From Oceanobacillus massiliensis str. N'diop (GTDB taxonomy: Bacteria; Bacillota; Bacilli; Bacillales; Amphibacillaceae): a stretch of DNA of 64,000 bases. Of this stretch, positions 54,586-63,871 are shown piece after piece. A model generated the notes under the pieces. The model did no database searches. It worked only from the letters and a program-made list of their open reading frames with translations, and was not told where the DNA came from. The DNA lies in assembly GCF_000285495.1 (NCBI RefSeq), contig NZ_HE610981.1, forward strand, positions 60,145-124,144, written 5' to 3'. Each line of letters begins with the position of its first letter. The first letter of the stretch is position 1. Position numbers and translations under genes: made by a program.

Positions 54586-54615
54586 AAAAAGTGATAACAT
54601 GTTATGTTATCACTT
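54586..54615 (-). terminator. Perfect palindrome between yacL and gltX
   Basis: AAGTGATAACAT and ATGTTATCACTT enclose a three-base loop; on the minus strand TTTTTC follows. It fits an intrinsic terminator after yacL. A promoter-like pair immediately upstream (54632-54660) would transcribe through it, so attenuation or operator function is also possible. Confidence 0.65.
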
Positions 54616-54631
54616 ACATCATCCTCTATAA

Positions 54632-54660
54632 GTTATACCCCTTTTATAGCGCTTTTTCAA
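54632..54660 (-). promoter_or_regulatory. Possible gltX promoter at the end of yacL
   Basis: TTGAAA (complement of 54655-54660), 17-base spacer and TATAAC (complement of 54632-54637). It overlaps the last codons of yacL and lies just before the palindrome. Confidence 0.45.
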
Positions 54661-55738
54661 GTAATTTCGGTTTTGCAAAAATCATTCGGCCAGCAGATGT
54701 TTGCAATACACTGGTAATGATTACTTCGATTGTTTTACCGATATAATCGCGGCCTTCTTCTACTACAATCATGGTCCCGTCATCAAGATATGCAACCCCC
54801 TGATTATGCTCTTTCCCGTCTTTAATCACTTGCACGACTAGTTCTTCACCAGGGAGAACGACAGGCTTAACTGCATTTGCGAGGTCATTGATGTTCAATA
54901 CACTCACACCTTGAAGATCACATACTTTGTTCAAATTAAAATCATTTGTTACGACAATCCCATTGATTACTTTAGCAAGCTTAATCAGTTTGCTGTCGAC
55001 TTCTGCAATTTCTTCAAAATCGCCTTCATAGATTTCGACCTTTACAGGCAGTTCTTTCTGAATACGATTCAGAACATCCAATCCGCGTCTTCCGCGATTT
55101 CGCTTCAATGTGTCGGAAGAGTCGGCGATATGCTGTAATTCCCCTAACACAAACTGGGGAATAATAATCGTACCCTCAAGGAAATTAGTTTGACAGATGT
55201 CTGCAATTCTACCATCGATAATTACACTCGTATCCAGTATTTTTGCTTTTGGAAGCAGCATTTCCATGTCATCGCCTTCAATCGGACGACGACGCTCCTT
55301 CTTATTCGTTTTCATCAGGCCGACAAATTCTTCCCTGCGTCTGAATCCCACTTGGAATCCAAGATAGCCAAGTACAATCATAATAAAGAGCGGAAGTACT
55401 TGTGATACCACATCAATATTAATGTCCTGAAGAGGCATGTTAACAAAATAAGCAATAACCAATCCAACAATTAAACCAATACTGCCGAAGAACAAATCCA
55501 TTGCGGGGAGTTTAATAAGTGCGTCTTCCACCCATCTTAAAAAGTCCACAATATAATCTGTCAGCCAGTAAGAAAGAATAAAAAATATAATTGCACCGAT
55601 TACCATGCCTAAATATGGTGAGCTAACCCATGCCGATTCTGTAAAATTCAATAGCCTGATTATTACTGGTACGTATAAATATCCGACGGTACCACCTAGG
55701 ATTATAAAAAACAAATGAACTATTTTTTTGAGCACCAT
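54644..55738 (-). CDS. PIN/TRAM-domain membrane protein YacL
   Basis: 364 residues from ATG at 55736-55738, five bases after AGGAGG; a GTG two codons earlier is less likely. Four membrane helices (to about 130) are followed by a PIN nuclease-like domain with ILDTSVIIDGRIADIC, NRGRRGLDVLNRI and VVTNDFNLNKVC, then a C-terminal TRAM domain. The PIN acidic residues are present. The function is unknown; in Bacilli it normally follows disA, which is missing here. Confidence 0.92.
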   Translation of the reverse strand: MVLKKIVHLFFIILGGTVGYLYVPVIIRLLNFTESAWVSSPYLGMVIGAIIFFILSYWLTDYIVDFLRWVEDALIKLPAMDLFFGSIGLIVGLVIAYFVNMPLQDINIDVVSQVLPLFIMIVLGYLGFQVGFRRREEFVGLMKTNKKERRRPIEGDDMEMLLPKAKILDTSVIIDGRIADICQTNFLEGTIIIPQFVLGELQHIADSSDTLKRNRGRRGLDVLNRIQKELPVKVEIYEGDFEEIAEVDSKLIKLAKVINGIVVTNDFNLNKVCDLQGVSVLNINDLANAVKPVVLPGEELVVQVIKDGKEHNQGVAYLDDGTMIVVEEGRDYIGKTIEVIITSVLQTSAGRMIFAKPKLLEKAL

Positions 55739-55856
55739 CGTCACCTCCTAGCTTTTATTATTACCTATATTTTGAAATGTAACCTAAAAATGGACGAAAA
55801 GGACTGTTATATGAATAAATAATAAGATTGCTTGATTCTATCAGCTCTAATATTGC

Positions 55857-57230
55857 CTACCTGATAATGCCAACCTCTAATGCTTCCTGTACTGTACTTA
55901 CACCGATAACCTGAATCCCTTTTGGATATGACCAGCCATCCAGATTGTTTTTCGGGCAAATAACCCGCTTAAACCCGAGCTTCGCCGCTTCCTGCACGCG
56001 TTGTTCAATCCGGGAAACTCTTCTGATTTCTCCGGTCAGCCCGACTTCACCTACAAAGATGTCATCCGGATTGGTCGGCTGATCTCGAAAGCTGGAGGCA
56101 ATGCTGACCGCCAATGCCAGGTCTATGGCGGGCTCATCCAGTTTGACTCCGCCGGCTACTTTAATATAGGCATCCTGGTTTTGGAGCATCAGTCCGACCC
56201 GCTTCTCGAGTACCGCCATTAATAATGGTACACGATTATGATCAATCCCTGTTGCAGTTCTTCTTGGATTACCAAAGCTCGTAGGGGATATGAGCGCTTG
56301 GATTTCAACCAGTACAGGTCTTGTTCCCTCCATAGAAGCAACAACAGTCGATCCGGCCGTACCCTCTGAACGTTCTTCCAGAAAAATCTCAGAAGGGTTC
56401 AGCACTTCCCGCAAACCTTCTTCCTTCATTTCAAAGATGCCCATTTCATTTGTACTTCCAAAGCGATTTTTCACACCACGCAAAATCCGATATGTATGAT
56501 GCCTTTCCCCTTCGAAGTACAACACGGCATCCACCATATGTTCCAGCAGCCTCGGACCAGCAATGGCCCCTTCTTTTGTTACATGGCCGACAATGAATAT
56601 CGGGATTCCATTTGATTTGGCAATTTTCATTAATTCAACCGTACATTCGCGTACTTGCGAAACACTTCCAGGCGCACTCGTTACCTCTTCCTTGAAAATC
56701 GTTTGAATCGAATCAATCACCACAAAGGAAGGACGAACCTCTTCTATTTGCTTTCCAATATCAAATAAGTTGGTTTCAGACAGAACATATAGCAAATCTT
56801 CTTTTATCCCGAGTCTATCAGCACGCAGTTTGGTCTGGCGTGTAGATTCCTCACCGGATACATAAAGCACTGGCACTTCCTTCCCTGCCAGCTGGGAAGA
56901 TATCTGCAATAGCAATGTCGATTTACCGATACCCGGGTCGCCACCAATCAATACTAGGGATCCAAGAACAATCCCTCCACCCAGAACGCGGTTGAATTCT
57001 TTCATGGAAGTCGTAATCCTCGGCTCCTTCTGGGATTCGATCGATGTAATGCTTTCTGGTTTACTGACAGTTTGTGTACCACTGGAAAAAGAACCTCTGC
57101 CCCTTACAGCAGATGCCTCAATCTCCTCCACCATCGTATTCCAACTATTGCAGCTGGGGCATTTGCCCATCCATTTCGCTGATTCGTATCCACATTCCTG
57201 ACAAACATACTTTGTTTTTCGTTTAGCCAA
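55857..57230 (-). CDS. radA: DNA repair protein RadA
   Basis: 457 residues. It has an N-terminal zinc finger (Cys 10, 13, 24, 27), a RecA-like ATPase with Walker [10 protein letters not shown] (97-104), the RadA-specific KNRFG (about 252), and a C-terminal Lon-like domain ending with [11 protein letters not shown]. RadA promotes branch migration in recombination. The upstream terminator separates it from clpC; disA does not follow. Confidence 0.97.
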   Translation of the reverse strand: MAKRKTKYVCQECGYESAKWMGKCPSCNSWNTMVEEIEASAVRGRGSFSSGTQTVSKPESITSIESQKEPRITTSMKEFNRVLGGGIVLGSLVLIGGDPGIGKSTLLLQISSQLAGKEVPVLYVSGEESTRQTKLRADRLGIKEDLLYVLSETNLFDIGKQIEEVRPSFVVIDSIQTIFKEEVTSAPGSVSQVRECTVELMKIAKSNGIPIFIVGHVTKEGAIAGPRLLEHMVDAVLYFEGERHHTYRILRGVKNRFGSTNEMGIFEMKEEGLREVLNPSEIFLEERSEGTAGSTVVASMEGTRPVLVEIQALISPTSFGNPRRTATGIDHNRVPLLMAVLEKRVGLMLQNQDAYIKVAGGVKLDEPAIDLALAVSIASSFRDQPTNPDDIFVGEVGLTGEIRRVSRIEQRVQEAAKLGFKRVICPKNNLDGWSYPKGIQVIGVSTVQEALEVGIIR

Positions 57231-57370
57231 ATCGCTATCCCCTTCTTTTTATTGTAGAACATTTTTGAGACGAGCAGGTTACAGATTCCTATCAATTTAT
57301 GAATATTGCTTCCATATTTATGCCACATGTATGTCACCTGGAAGTCATTTTTTCGTTCTCTATATGGAAG

Positions 57371-57406
57371 GAAAAGCTAGGAAGATATGGGTCTCCTAGC
57401 TTTTTG
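57371..57406 (-). terminator. Terminator between clpC and radA
   Basis: AAAAGCTAGGA and TCCTAGCTTTT form a perfect 11-bp stem around an 11-base loop, about 25 bases past the clpC stop codon, with T runs on both sides. It probably ends the ctsR operon. Confidence 0.8.
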
Positions 57407-57430
57407 TCCTTCTTCATATTATATCGCACA

Positions 57431-59860
57431 TTATGCTAAAACGATAAATTCTCCTTTGTTATTCAGTCCAATCTTGACATTTTGTCCTTTCGAAATGCTC
57501 TCTTTCAGTAATTCTTCAGACAGTAAATCTTCAATATTCTTCTGAATCGATCTGCGGAGCGGTCTTGCACCATACTCCGGATCAAAGCCTTCATTGGCAA
57601 TTTTCTCCACTGCTTTGTCGGTCAGGGACAAATGAATATCCTGCCCTTTCAGTCGACGCTGCAATTGTTCCAGCATAAGGGTAACAATATCCTTCATATG
57701 TTCTTTCTCTAGCGAATGGAATACGATCGTTTCATCAATCCGGTTTAGAAATTCCGGACGAAATGCTTTCTTTAACTCTTCCATTACTTTTGATTTCATT
57801 TCTTTATAGTCTTTGTTTTCCTCACCCAGGTTAAAGCCGACATACTTGTTCCGCTTCAGCTCGCTTGCTCCGACATTGGAAGTCATAATAATGACGGTGT
57901 TGCGGAAATCGACAAGACGGCCTTTTGAATCCGTTAAACGCCCGTCCTCAAGAACCTGCAGCAAGATATTGAATACTTCAGGATGTGCTTTCTCAATCTC
58001 ATCCAGCAGGACAACGGAATACGGCTTGCGGCGTACTTTCTCTGTCAGCTGGCCGCCTTCTTCATATCCAACGTAGCCTGGAGGCGAACCAACTAGACGG
58101 GACGTAGCGTGTCTTTCCATGTACTCAGACATGTCGATTCGAATCATGGCCTCTTCATCGGCAAACATTACCTCTGCCAATGCACGGGCAAGTTCTGTTT
58201 TACCAACACCTGTTGGACCGAGGAAGATAAAGGAGCCAATTGGACGCTTCGGATCCTTCAGTCCGGCACGCGCTCTGCGAATCGCTTTTGAGACAGCATC
58301 CACTGCTTCGGATTGGCCAATGACGCGATTATGCAATACACTTTCCATATTAAGCAGACGCTCACTCTCGTCTTTTGTCAATTTGGAAACAGGTACACCT
58401 GTCCAAATAGATACAACACTCGCAATATCTTCTACGGTAACCTCGGAATCGGTTTGACCCTGTTTTTCTTTCCATTCATCCTTAGTCTTTTCCAGTTCCT
58501 CGCGAAAGCGCTGTTCAGAGTCACGTAATGATGCCGCCTTTTCGAATTCCTGACTTTGAACGGCTGCATCCTTTTCTTTACGTACTTCCTCGAGCTTTTG
58601 CTCAAGCTCCTTCAGATTTGGCGGAACCGTATACGAATGAAGGCGTACTTTGGAACCAGCCTCATCGATTAAATCAATTGCTTTATCCGGCAGGAAACGG
58701 TCCGTAATATAACGATCTGAAAGGGTTGCCGCCGCTTCAATAGCCTCATCTGTGATGGTGACACGATGATGTGCTTCATAACGGTCACGCAGTCCATTTA
58801 AGATCTGAATGGTTTCTTCCAATGTAGGCTCATCAACTTGGATCGGCTGGAATCTCCGTTCCAACGCTGCATCTTTTTCAATATATTTGCGATATTCGTC
58901 CAAAGTGGTTGCACCAATACACTGCAGCTCACCACGGGCTAGAGAAGGTTTTAAGATATTGGAGGCATCGATTGCACCTTCTGCACCACCCGCTCCAATC
59001 AAGGTATGGAGCTCATCAATAAACAGGATGATATTCCCTGCCTGACGGATTTCCTCCATCACTTTTTTCAGACGATCTTCAAATTCACCACGGTATTTCG
59101 TTCCGGCAACGACTGTACCCATATCAAGTGTCATGACACGTTTATCCCTTAAGGTTTCCGGTACCTCATTGTCAATGATCTGCTGTGCAAGCCCTTCTGC
59201 TACAGCCGTTTTACCAACACCCGGCTCACCGATCAGGACAGGATTGTTTTTCGTCCGGCGGCTCAATACTTGGATAACCCGTTCAATTTCTTTCGCACGG
59301 CCAATGACCGGATCAATTTTCCCCTCTTTGGCACTAACCGTTAAGTCTCTTGCTAAAGAGTCAAGCGTAGGAGTGCTTGCATTTGACTGTTGTCCAGTCC
59401 GGCCTTGACGCCCCGCCTGTGATTCATTGCTTCCCAGTAACTGCAGGACCTGCTGTCTTGCTTTATTCAGGCTGACACCAAGATTATTCAATACCCGTGC
59501 AGCAACGCCTTCCCCTTCACGGATCAGACCAAGTAAAATATGTTCGGTACCCACATAGGAATGACCCAGTTTTCTTGCTTCATCCTGGGATAACTCGACC
59601 ACTTTCTTTGCACGGGGTGTATAATGAATCGATTGCATAGGCTGCTTGCCCACACCGATTAATTTTTCAACTTCTTCCTGGATTTTTGATACTTCCAGAC
59701 CAAGGGACTGCAATGCTTTTGCAGCAATTCCCTCTCCTTCACGGACAAGACCCAATAATATGTGCTCTGTGCCTATATTATTATGACCAAGTCTCACCGC
59801 TTCCTCCTGTGATAATGCTAATACCTTTTGGGCTCTTTCTGTAAATCGTCCAAACATCAT
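57431..59860 (-). CDS. clpC: ATP-dependent Clp protease ATPase subunit ClpC
   Basis: 809 residues. Two N-terminal repeats (1-145) bind MecA or McsB substrates. AAA1 has [10 protein letters not shown] (211-220), the M domain contains a UVR motif ([13 protein letters not shown]), and AAA2 has [16 protein letters not shown]. The ClpP-docking loop is KYVGFN. It unfolds proteins for ClpP, including arginine-phosphorylated ones. It is the last gene of the CtsR operon; the start is the first of two adjacent ATGs. Confidence 0.98.
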   Translation of the reverse strand: MMFGRFTERAQKVLALSQEEAVRLGHNNIGTEHILLGLVREGEGIAAKALQSLGLEVSKIQEEVEKLIGVGKQPMQSIHYTPRAKKVVELSQDEARKLGHSYVGTEHILLGLIREGEGVAARVLNNLGVSLNKARQQVLQLLGSNESQAGRQGRTGQQSNASTPTLDSLARDLTVSAKEGKIDPVIGRAKEIERVIQVLSRRTKNNPVLIGEPGVGKTAVAEGLAQQIIDNEVPETLRDKRVMTLDMGTVVAGTKYRGEFEDRLKKVMEEIRQAGNIILFIDELHTLIGAGGAEGAIDASNILKPSLARGELQCIGATTLDEYRKYIEKDAALERRFQPIQVDEPTLEETIQILNGLRDRYEAHHRVTITDEAIEAAATLSDRYITDRFLPDKAIDLIDEAGSKVRLHSYTVPPNLKELEQKLEEVRKEKDAAVQSQEFEKAASLRDSEQRFREELEKTKDEWKEKQGQTDSEVTVEDIASVVSIWTGVPVSKLTKDESERLLNMESVLHNRVIGQSEAVDAVSKAIRRARAGLKDPKRPIGSFIFLGPTGVGKTELARALAEVMFADEEAMIRIDMSEYMERHATSRLVGSPPGYVGYEEGGQLTEKVRRKPYSVVLLDEIEKAHPEVFNILLQVLEDGRLTDSKGRLVDFRNTVIIMTSNVGASELKRNKYVGFNLGEENKDYKEMKSKVMEELKKAFRPEFLNRIDETIVFHSLEKEHMKDIVTLMLEQLQRRLKGQDIHLSLTDKAVEKIANEGFDPEYGARPLRRSIQKNIEDLLSEELLKESISKGQNVKIGLNNKGEFIVLA

Positions 59861-59872
59861 GTGGATTCCCTC

Positions 59873-60937
59873 CTATTTTTCCAATTTTAATCGTTCACGT
59901 ATGAGCGATGCTCGAAGCACATCGCGTTCATCCGCTTTTAAAGTCCTGTTTGCATATTGTTGAAGAAAACCCGGTTGTGTAAGAACCATTAGCTCATTTA
60001 AGATACTTCCTGATGTATTCTTTATAATACCTAAATCTATTCCCAATCGCACGTCTGAAATGCATCTTGCAGCTTCTTTCGACTCGATAATGCGACAGTA
60101 TTCAAGTACACCATAGGAACGGAAGATGCGATCTTCTATCTTGGTTTCTGCTCGTTCTATTATATGATCACGAGCGATCCGTTCATGATCAATCAGTTGA
60201 TTTACTACACTTTCCAAATCTTCTACAATATCTACCTCTGACTTTCCAAGCGTTATCTGATTGGAGATTTGAAAAATATTTCCGAGAGCTTCACTGCCTT
60301 CTCCGTATATCCCTCTTACAACAAAGCCTAGCTGACTGATTGCCGGAATCATCCGGTTAATCTGATTGGTCATTGCCAATGCCGGAAGATGCATCATCAC
60401 AGATGCCCGCATTCCAGTCCCTACGTTTGTCGGGCAGCTTGTTAGATAACCCTTCGTTTCATCAAATGCATAGTTTACCTTTTCCTCCAGCCAATCGTCT
60501 ATAGCAAACGCCTGCTCAAGTGCTTCCTTCAATTGAAGACCAGGAAAATAAAGCTGTATACGGATATGATCTTCCTCGTTAATCATGACGGATACCTGTT
60601 CATTCTGCGAAATCAGCGCACCTGCCTGATCGGAATATTTTGCCAGATGCGGGCTGATCAGATGTTTTTCCACAAGCACACTTTTTTCTACGGGTGTAAG
60701 TTCCTTCGTTGAAACAAATTCAAGATCTTCATAATTCCCAAAGGATTGATGGGAGTATTCTTCGGCAAAGAATTCCCGAATACGTTCCAAATTTTCCTGT
60801 TCTGCAAGAATTGGATAGGGAACATTTGCGAAGTTCCTCGCCAGCCTGATTCTGCTGCTCATTACAATGTCGTTATCCGGACCGGTTTCGCGCATCCACG
60901 GACTGATTGCTTCATTAATAAAATGCTGTAAGCTCAT
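59873..60937 (-). CDS. mcsB: Protein arginine kinase McsB
   Basis: 354 residues, phosphagen-kinase fold: [16 protein letters not shown], catalytic-region [14 protein letters not shown] with cysteine 168, and [20 protein letters not shown]. The phospho-arginine pocket motif RDVLRA lies near the C-terminus. It phosphorylates arginines, including in CtsR, to mark proteins for ClpCP. Its ATG overlaps the mcsA stop by four bases. Confidence 0.97.
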   Translation of the reverse strand: MSLQHFINEAISPWMRETGPDNDIVMSSRIRLARNFANVPYPILAEQENLERIREFFAEEYSHQSFGNYEDLEFVSTKELTPVEKSVLVEKHLISPHLAKYSDQAGALISQNEQVSVMINEEDHIRIQLYFPGLQLKEALEQAFAIDDWLEEKVNYAFDETKGYLTSCPTNVGTGMRASVMMHLPALAMTNQINRMIPAISQLGFVVRGIYGEGSEALGNIFQISNQITLGKSEVDIVEDLESVVNQLIDHERIARDHIIERAETKIEDRIFRSYGVLEYCRIIESKEAARCISDVRLGIDLGIIKNTSGSILNELMVLTQPGFLQQYANRTLKADERDVLRASLIRERLKLEK

Positions 60938-61488
60938 GTTTCATCACCAGCTTCCGGATCGGCATTCCCTTTTTCCAGTGTTCTGATTTTATCCCTGACT
61001 TTTGCGGCTTCCTCAAAAGCCTCCATTTCAATCAGATTCTGCAGTTCTTCTTTATACCCTTTTAATTGCCTTCTTAAATGCAAGTCACTGCCGGCACGTT
61101 TCGGAATCTTGCCAAAGTGTTTCGTATTTCCTGCATGCACCCTTCGGAAAATTGGCTCTAACTTGGAAGCAAATGATTCATAGCAATGGGCACACCCAAA
61201 CTTGCCGACCTTTTTGAATTCTGAAAATGTCATTCCACAATTTGAGCATGTAAGCTCCTTCTGCTGTTTTATCTGGTTTTCGGATGGATTGGTCATCTTT
61301 AAATTATCAAATTTAAATAAACCAGTAAGCAAATCATGTAGAGAATACCCTTCCTCCGGATACGTAAAATACCCTTTTTTATTGGCACATACCTCACACA
61401 TTCTTACGGATGTTTCTTCCCCATTAATTACATGTTTAAAATGAACTGTAGCTGGTCTCTCATGGCATTCCTGGCATTCCAAGGTCAT
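60934..61488 (-). CDS. mcsA: McsB activator McsA
   Basis: 184 residues from [17 protein letters not shown]; a TTG six codons earlier has no ribosome site. Zinc pairs are CQEC, CEVC, CSNC and CAHC. The C-terminal UVR motif reads [19 protein letters not shown]. McsA binds and activates McsB and contributes to heat, metal and oxidative stress sensing. It lies between ctsR and mcsB. Confidence 0.95.
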   Translation of the reverse strand: MTLECQECHERPATVHFKHVINGEETSVRMCEVCANKKGYFTYPEEGYSLHDLLTGLFKFDNLKMTNPSENQIKQQKELTCSNCGMTFSEFKKVGKFGCAHCYESFASKLEPIFRRVHAGNTKHFGKIPKRAGSDLHLRRQLKGYKEELQNLIEMEAFEEAAKVRDKIRTLEKGNADPEAGDET

Positions 61489-61520
61489 TTCCCCCTTTTT
61501 CCGCAAAAATAAAACGATAT

Positions 61521-61988
61521 TTATTCGCTCATATACTTAAGCGCAGAAAGCATTGCAATCAGTATCCGGGCGCGGACTTCATCCCGTAACGGGAGCTGAA
61601 ACGCCAATGTAGTACGGTCCAAAGCGCTGAGCATTATCTTCGCTTCACGTCTCGTAATTATTTGCTCTTCCAGCAGCCGTTCAAGAACATCGATGGAAGC
61701 TCGCTGTGATATGGAAGCACCAACCATTGCTATAATTTCATCAATGAGATCGGATTTATCCTGATACTTAATGCGCATAATGCGAATATATCCACCGCCA
61801 CCCCGTTTACTCTCTACTATATACCCTTTTTCCACAGTGAAACGTGTATTAATCACATAATTAATTTGTGAAGGGACACACTGAAACTGATCGGCAATCT
61901 CGCTGCGCTTGATCTCAATCGTATTCTGTCCCTGCTTCTGGAGAACATTTTTCAAATATTGTTCAATGATATCTGAAATGTTGCTCAT
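61521..61988 (-). CDS. ctsR: Class III stress gene repressor CtsR
   Basis: 155 residues. The winged helix domain (1-70) has SEIADQFQCVPSQINYVINTRF and the glycine-rich wing KRGGGGYIRIMRI, the thermosensing loop. The C-terminal part binds McsA/McsB. It represses clp genes and its own operon through the site at 62041-62065. The ATG follows GAGGTG by eight bases. Confidence 0.97.
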   Translation of the reverse strand: MSNISDIIEQYLKNVLQKQGQNTIEIKRSEIADQFQCVPSQINYVINTRFTVEKGYIVESKRGGGGYIRIMRIKYQDKSDLIDEIIAMVGASISQRASIDVLERLLEEQIITRREAKIMLSALDRTTLAFQLPLRDEVRARILIAMLSALKYMSE

Positions 61989-62040
61989 CTGCCCTGCACC
62001 TCTTATCTGTATATATTGTCTCGGTTTTTATTGTTATCAA

Positions 62041-62065
62041 TTTGACTTTGACTATCTTTGACTTT
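62041..62065 (-). promoter_or_regulatory. CtsR operator
   Basis: On the minus strand GTCAAAG, ATA, GTCAAAG and TCAAA form the tandem heptads of the CtsR site, here with two and a half repeats. It starts six bases after the -10 and would block transcription initiation of ctsR-mcsA-mcsB-clpC. Confidence 0.92.
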
Positions 62066-62071
62066 ACTTTT

Positions 62072-62100
62072 ATTATACGCCAAAATACGCGAGATGCAAA
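62072..62100 (-). promoter_or_regulatory. Sigma-A promoter of the ctsR operon
   Basis: TTTGCA (complement of 62095-62100), 17-base spacer and TATAAT (complement of 62072-62077). The CtsR operator follows immediately. Confidence 0.8.
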
Positions 62101-62186
62101 TATCTTACTGTATCTATTTTAGACAAAATAAAGAATTTCAAAACAAAGCCCTACACAGAAATATGTGTAAGGTTATAAACAATCGA

Positions 62187-62891
62187 TTAATTGTTCAACT
62201 TGGAAATACCTTTAACATGATCAATCCTGGAAATTTCCTCAAACAGTCCGATCTGATCCAGACTCTTCATATGACTCGTTTTGATAAACATCTTCCTTAA
62301 GCTTCCCTCTTGCCTTATAATTTCGATACTTTTGATGGTCAAGTGATGATTTTCAATAATTTCCACAACCTGTGACATCTTGAAATTTTCTTCTACAACG
62401 ATTTCCATAAAATTTTTTGAATTCGATTTCGGGAAGAAATTTTCGATGTGGTTCAGAAAGATTAGACTGACCAGGATAATTAAAGTCGTTACAATCGCTA
62501 CGCTGTACATACCTGCCCCGACTACCAATCCAACACCAGCAACCGCCCAGATAGAAGCAGCCGTCGTCAAGCCACGCACGGTTCCCCCATACACAATAAT
62601 TGTACCTGCTCCAAGAAAACCTATTCCGCTGATTACATATGATGGGATTCTTGCAGGATCAAACTGAACATTATCATGGACTTCATTGAAAGTTATAAAT
62701 CCGAATAAAGACAAAACCATCATTAAACAAGAGCCAACACCAACCAGGATATGGGTACGAAACCCTGCAGAGTGATTGTTCACTTCTCTTTCAAAACCTA
62801 TCAGCCCAGAAAGTATTAGAGCAACAAAGAGTCTGATTACTATCATGAAAAAGTTTTCGTCAAACAGCTGTTGTTGTAAAAATGCAATCAT
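62187..62891 (-). CDS. MgtC/SapB-family membrane protein
   Basis: 234 residues. Five membrane helices carry LSGLIGFEREVNNHSAGFRTHILVGVGSCLMM and GFLGAGTIIVYGGTVRGLTTAASIWAVAGVGLVVG, the MgtC family core. An ACT-like cytoplasmic domain (about 155-234) follows. The family is linked to Mg2+ stress and membrane potential but its biochemistry is unsettled. The gene separates the rRNA operon from ctsR, which is not the B. subtilis arrangement. No M-box riboswitch is seen upstream. Confidence 0.92.
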   Translation of the reverse strand: MIAFLQQQLFDENFFMIVIRLFVALILSGLIGFEREVNNHSAGFRTHILVGVGSCLMMVLSLFGFITFNEVHDNVQFDPARIPSYVISGIGFLGAGTIIVYGGTVRGLTTAASIWAVAGVGLVVGAGMYSVAIVTTLIILVSLIFLNHIENFFPKSNSKNFMEIVVEENFKMSQVVEIIENHHLTIKSIEIIRQEGSLRKMFIKTSHMKSLDQIGLFEEISRIDHVKGISKLNN

Positions 62892-63113
62892 TTGTTTGCC
62901 ACCCTTATAAAGATTATCTAATCAATTTACCCTTTATTTAAAAAAACTAACCTATTTATAGAATATGAAATAACTTTTCGAATAGAATCCTCCTTTAGAC
63001 ACCGTCACTGCTGTTACTTTTTATTTAGATGTACCGGGAGGAGAACAGGGAAGATATGGAGGGAGCTATATATGATGGCAGAGGAGCAAAATCTTGCTTT
63101 TATCTGTCCTTTT
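62892..63113. other. mgtC upstream region
   Basis: 222 bases without a gene. GGGTGG precedes the mgtC ATG. Several AT-rich hexamers could be promoters but none stands out. It ends at the left target duplication of the mobile element. Confidence 0.4.
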
Positions 63114-63121
63114 TAGATGAT
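63114..63121. repeat. Left 8-bp target site duplication
   Basis: TAGATGAT directly before the element terminus GGCTCTTTTC; the same eight bases follow the right terminus at 63573-63580. Confidence 0.8.
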
Positions 63122-63572
63122 GGCTCTTTTCGTAAGTATTGTTGTTATTTCTAACTCTGTATTTGGTAAAAACTGCGACATAATTAGATCATTGGTGTTT
63201 TATCACCACTGCGGAAATACACTTCGCTTTCCGCGGGCTCGCGCTAAGCCTCCTCGCTCGCAAAGTTCGCTCCCTGTGGGGTCTTAGCGTCTTCGCTTTC
63301 CCGCAGGAGTCTCCGTGTATTTCCTCCGCTATCATTTGTTTTTCTGAATCAAATTACTGGTATTCAATTACTAAGCTGATTGATTGGAGCGCAGGGCAGT
63401 CGACTCCAGCGGGAAAAGCAACAGCTGAAGATCCCGCAAGAAGCCGGGCTTGCTTCTGAGGAAGCTGAGAGCGCCCGCCGCGGAAAGCGCCCGCCCGGAG
63501 CGGAAATCGGTAGTTGCTGGTATGTCGCATTTTATATATTTTATGTAAAACACAAACTTTGAGAAAACAGCC
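63122..63572. mobile_element. 451-bp non-autonomous (MITE-like) element
   Basis: The left end reads GGCTCTTTTCGTAAG and the right end, complemented, GGCTGTTTTCTCAAAG; both are flanked by the direct repeat TAGATGAT. Inside, two GC-rich blocks of about 120 bases lie in opposite orientation (63210-63330 and 63388-63512), sharing CGCTTTCCGCGG and TTTCCCGC-GGAGTC. TGCGACAT recurs near both ends. No transposase frame exists. An 8-bp duplication fits families such as IS6, IS256 or IS1595; the parent element is unknown. Confidence 0.75.
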
Positions 63573-63580
63573 TAGATGAT
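63573..63580. repeat. Right 8-bp target site duplication
   Basis: TAGATGAT immediately after GAAAACAGCC, identical to the left copy at 63114-63121. Confidence 0.8.
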
Positions 63581-63688
63581 ACTTTTACATTAACCAATCG
63601 TATTTCTACATTTTTCAACAGTATTATGTACGGTTTCTGCAGCAGTTAACTCCAAAATTCCGCAGGTGAAAAAATTCTATTCCACATC

Positions 63689-63724
63689 AAAAAAACAGCT
63701 GATACAAAATGTATCAGCTGTTTT
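63689..63724 (-). terminator. rRNA operon terminator
   Basis: AACAGCTGATAC and GTATCAGCTGTT form a perfect stem around ATTTT on the minus strand, followed by TTTTTG. It lies just past the 5S rRNA. Confidence 0.92.
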
Positions 63725-63731
63725 CGTGTTT

Positions 63732-63849
63732 GCCTGGCGGCGTCCTACTCTTGCAGGGGCAAAGCCCCAACTACCATCGGCGCTGAATAACTTAACTTCT
63801 GTGTTCGGCATGGGAACAGGTGTGACCTCTTCGCAATAACTACCAGACA
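63732..63849 (-). rRNA. rrf: 5S ribosomal RNA
   Basis: The minus strand reads TGTCTGGTAGTTATTGCGAA at the 5' end, contains GTCACACCTGTTCCCATGCC and GAACACAGAAGTTAAG, and ends GTAGGACGCCGCCAGGC, all hallmarks of Gram-positive 5S rRNA of about 117 bases. The 5' and 3' ends pair (GTCTGG/CCAGGC). A strong terminator follows. No 23S sequence is seen in the 150 bases upstream. End positions are accurate to a few bases. Confidence 0.95.
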
Positions 63850-63871
63850 ACTACCATAAGGTGTAATAAAA

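Noticed and set aside
62892..63113. M-box magnesium riboswitch upstream of the mgtC-family gene
   Set aside because: Conserved M-box core segments are not visible; only AT-rich sequence with a ribosome site is present.
63371..63562. Short ORFs on both strands inside the mobile element
   Set aside because: They follow the inverted GC-rich blocks, lack ribosome sites, and do not resemble a transposase.
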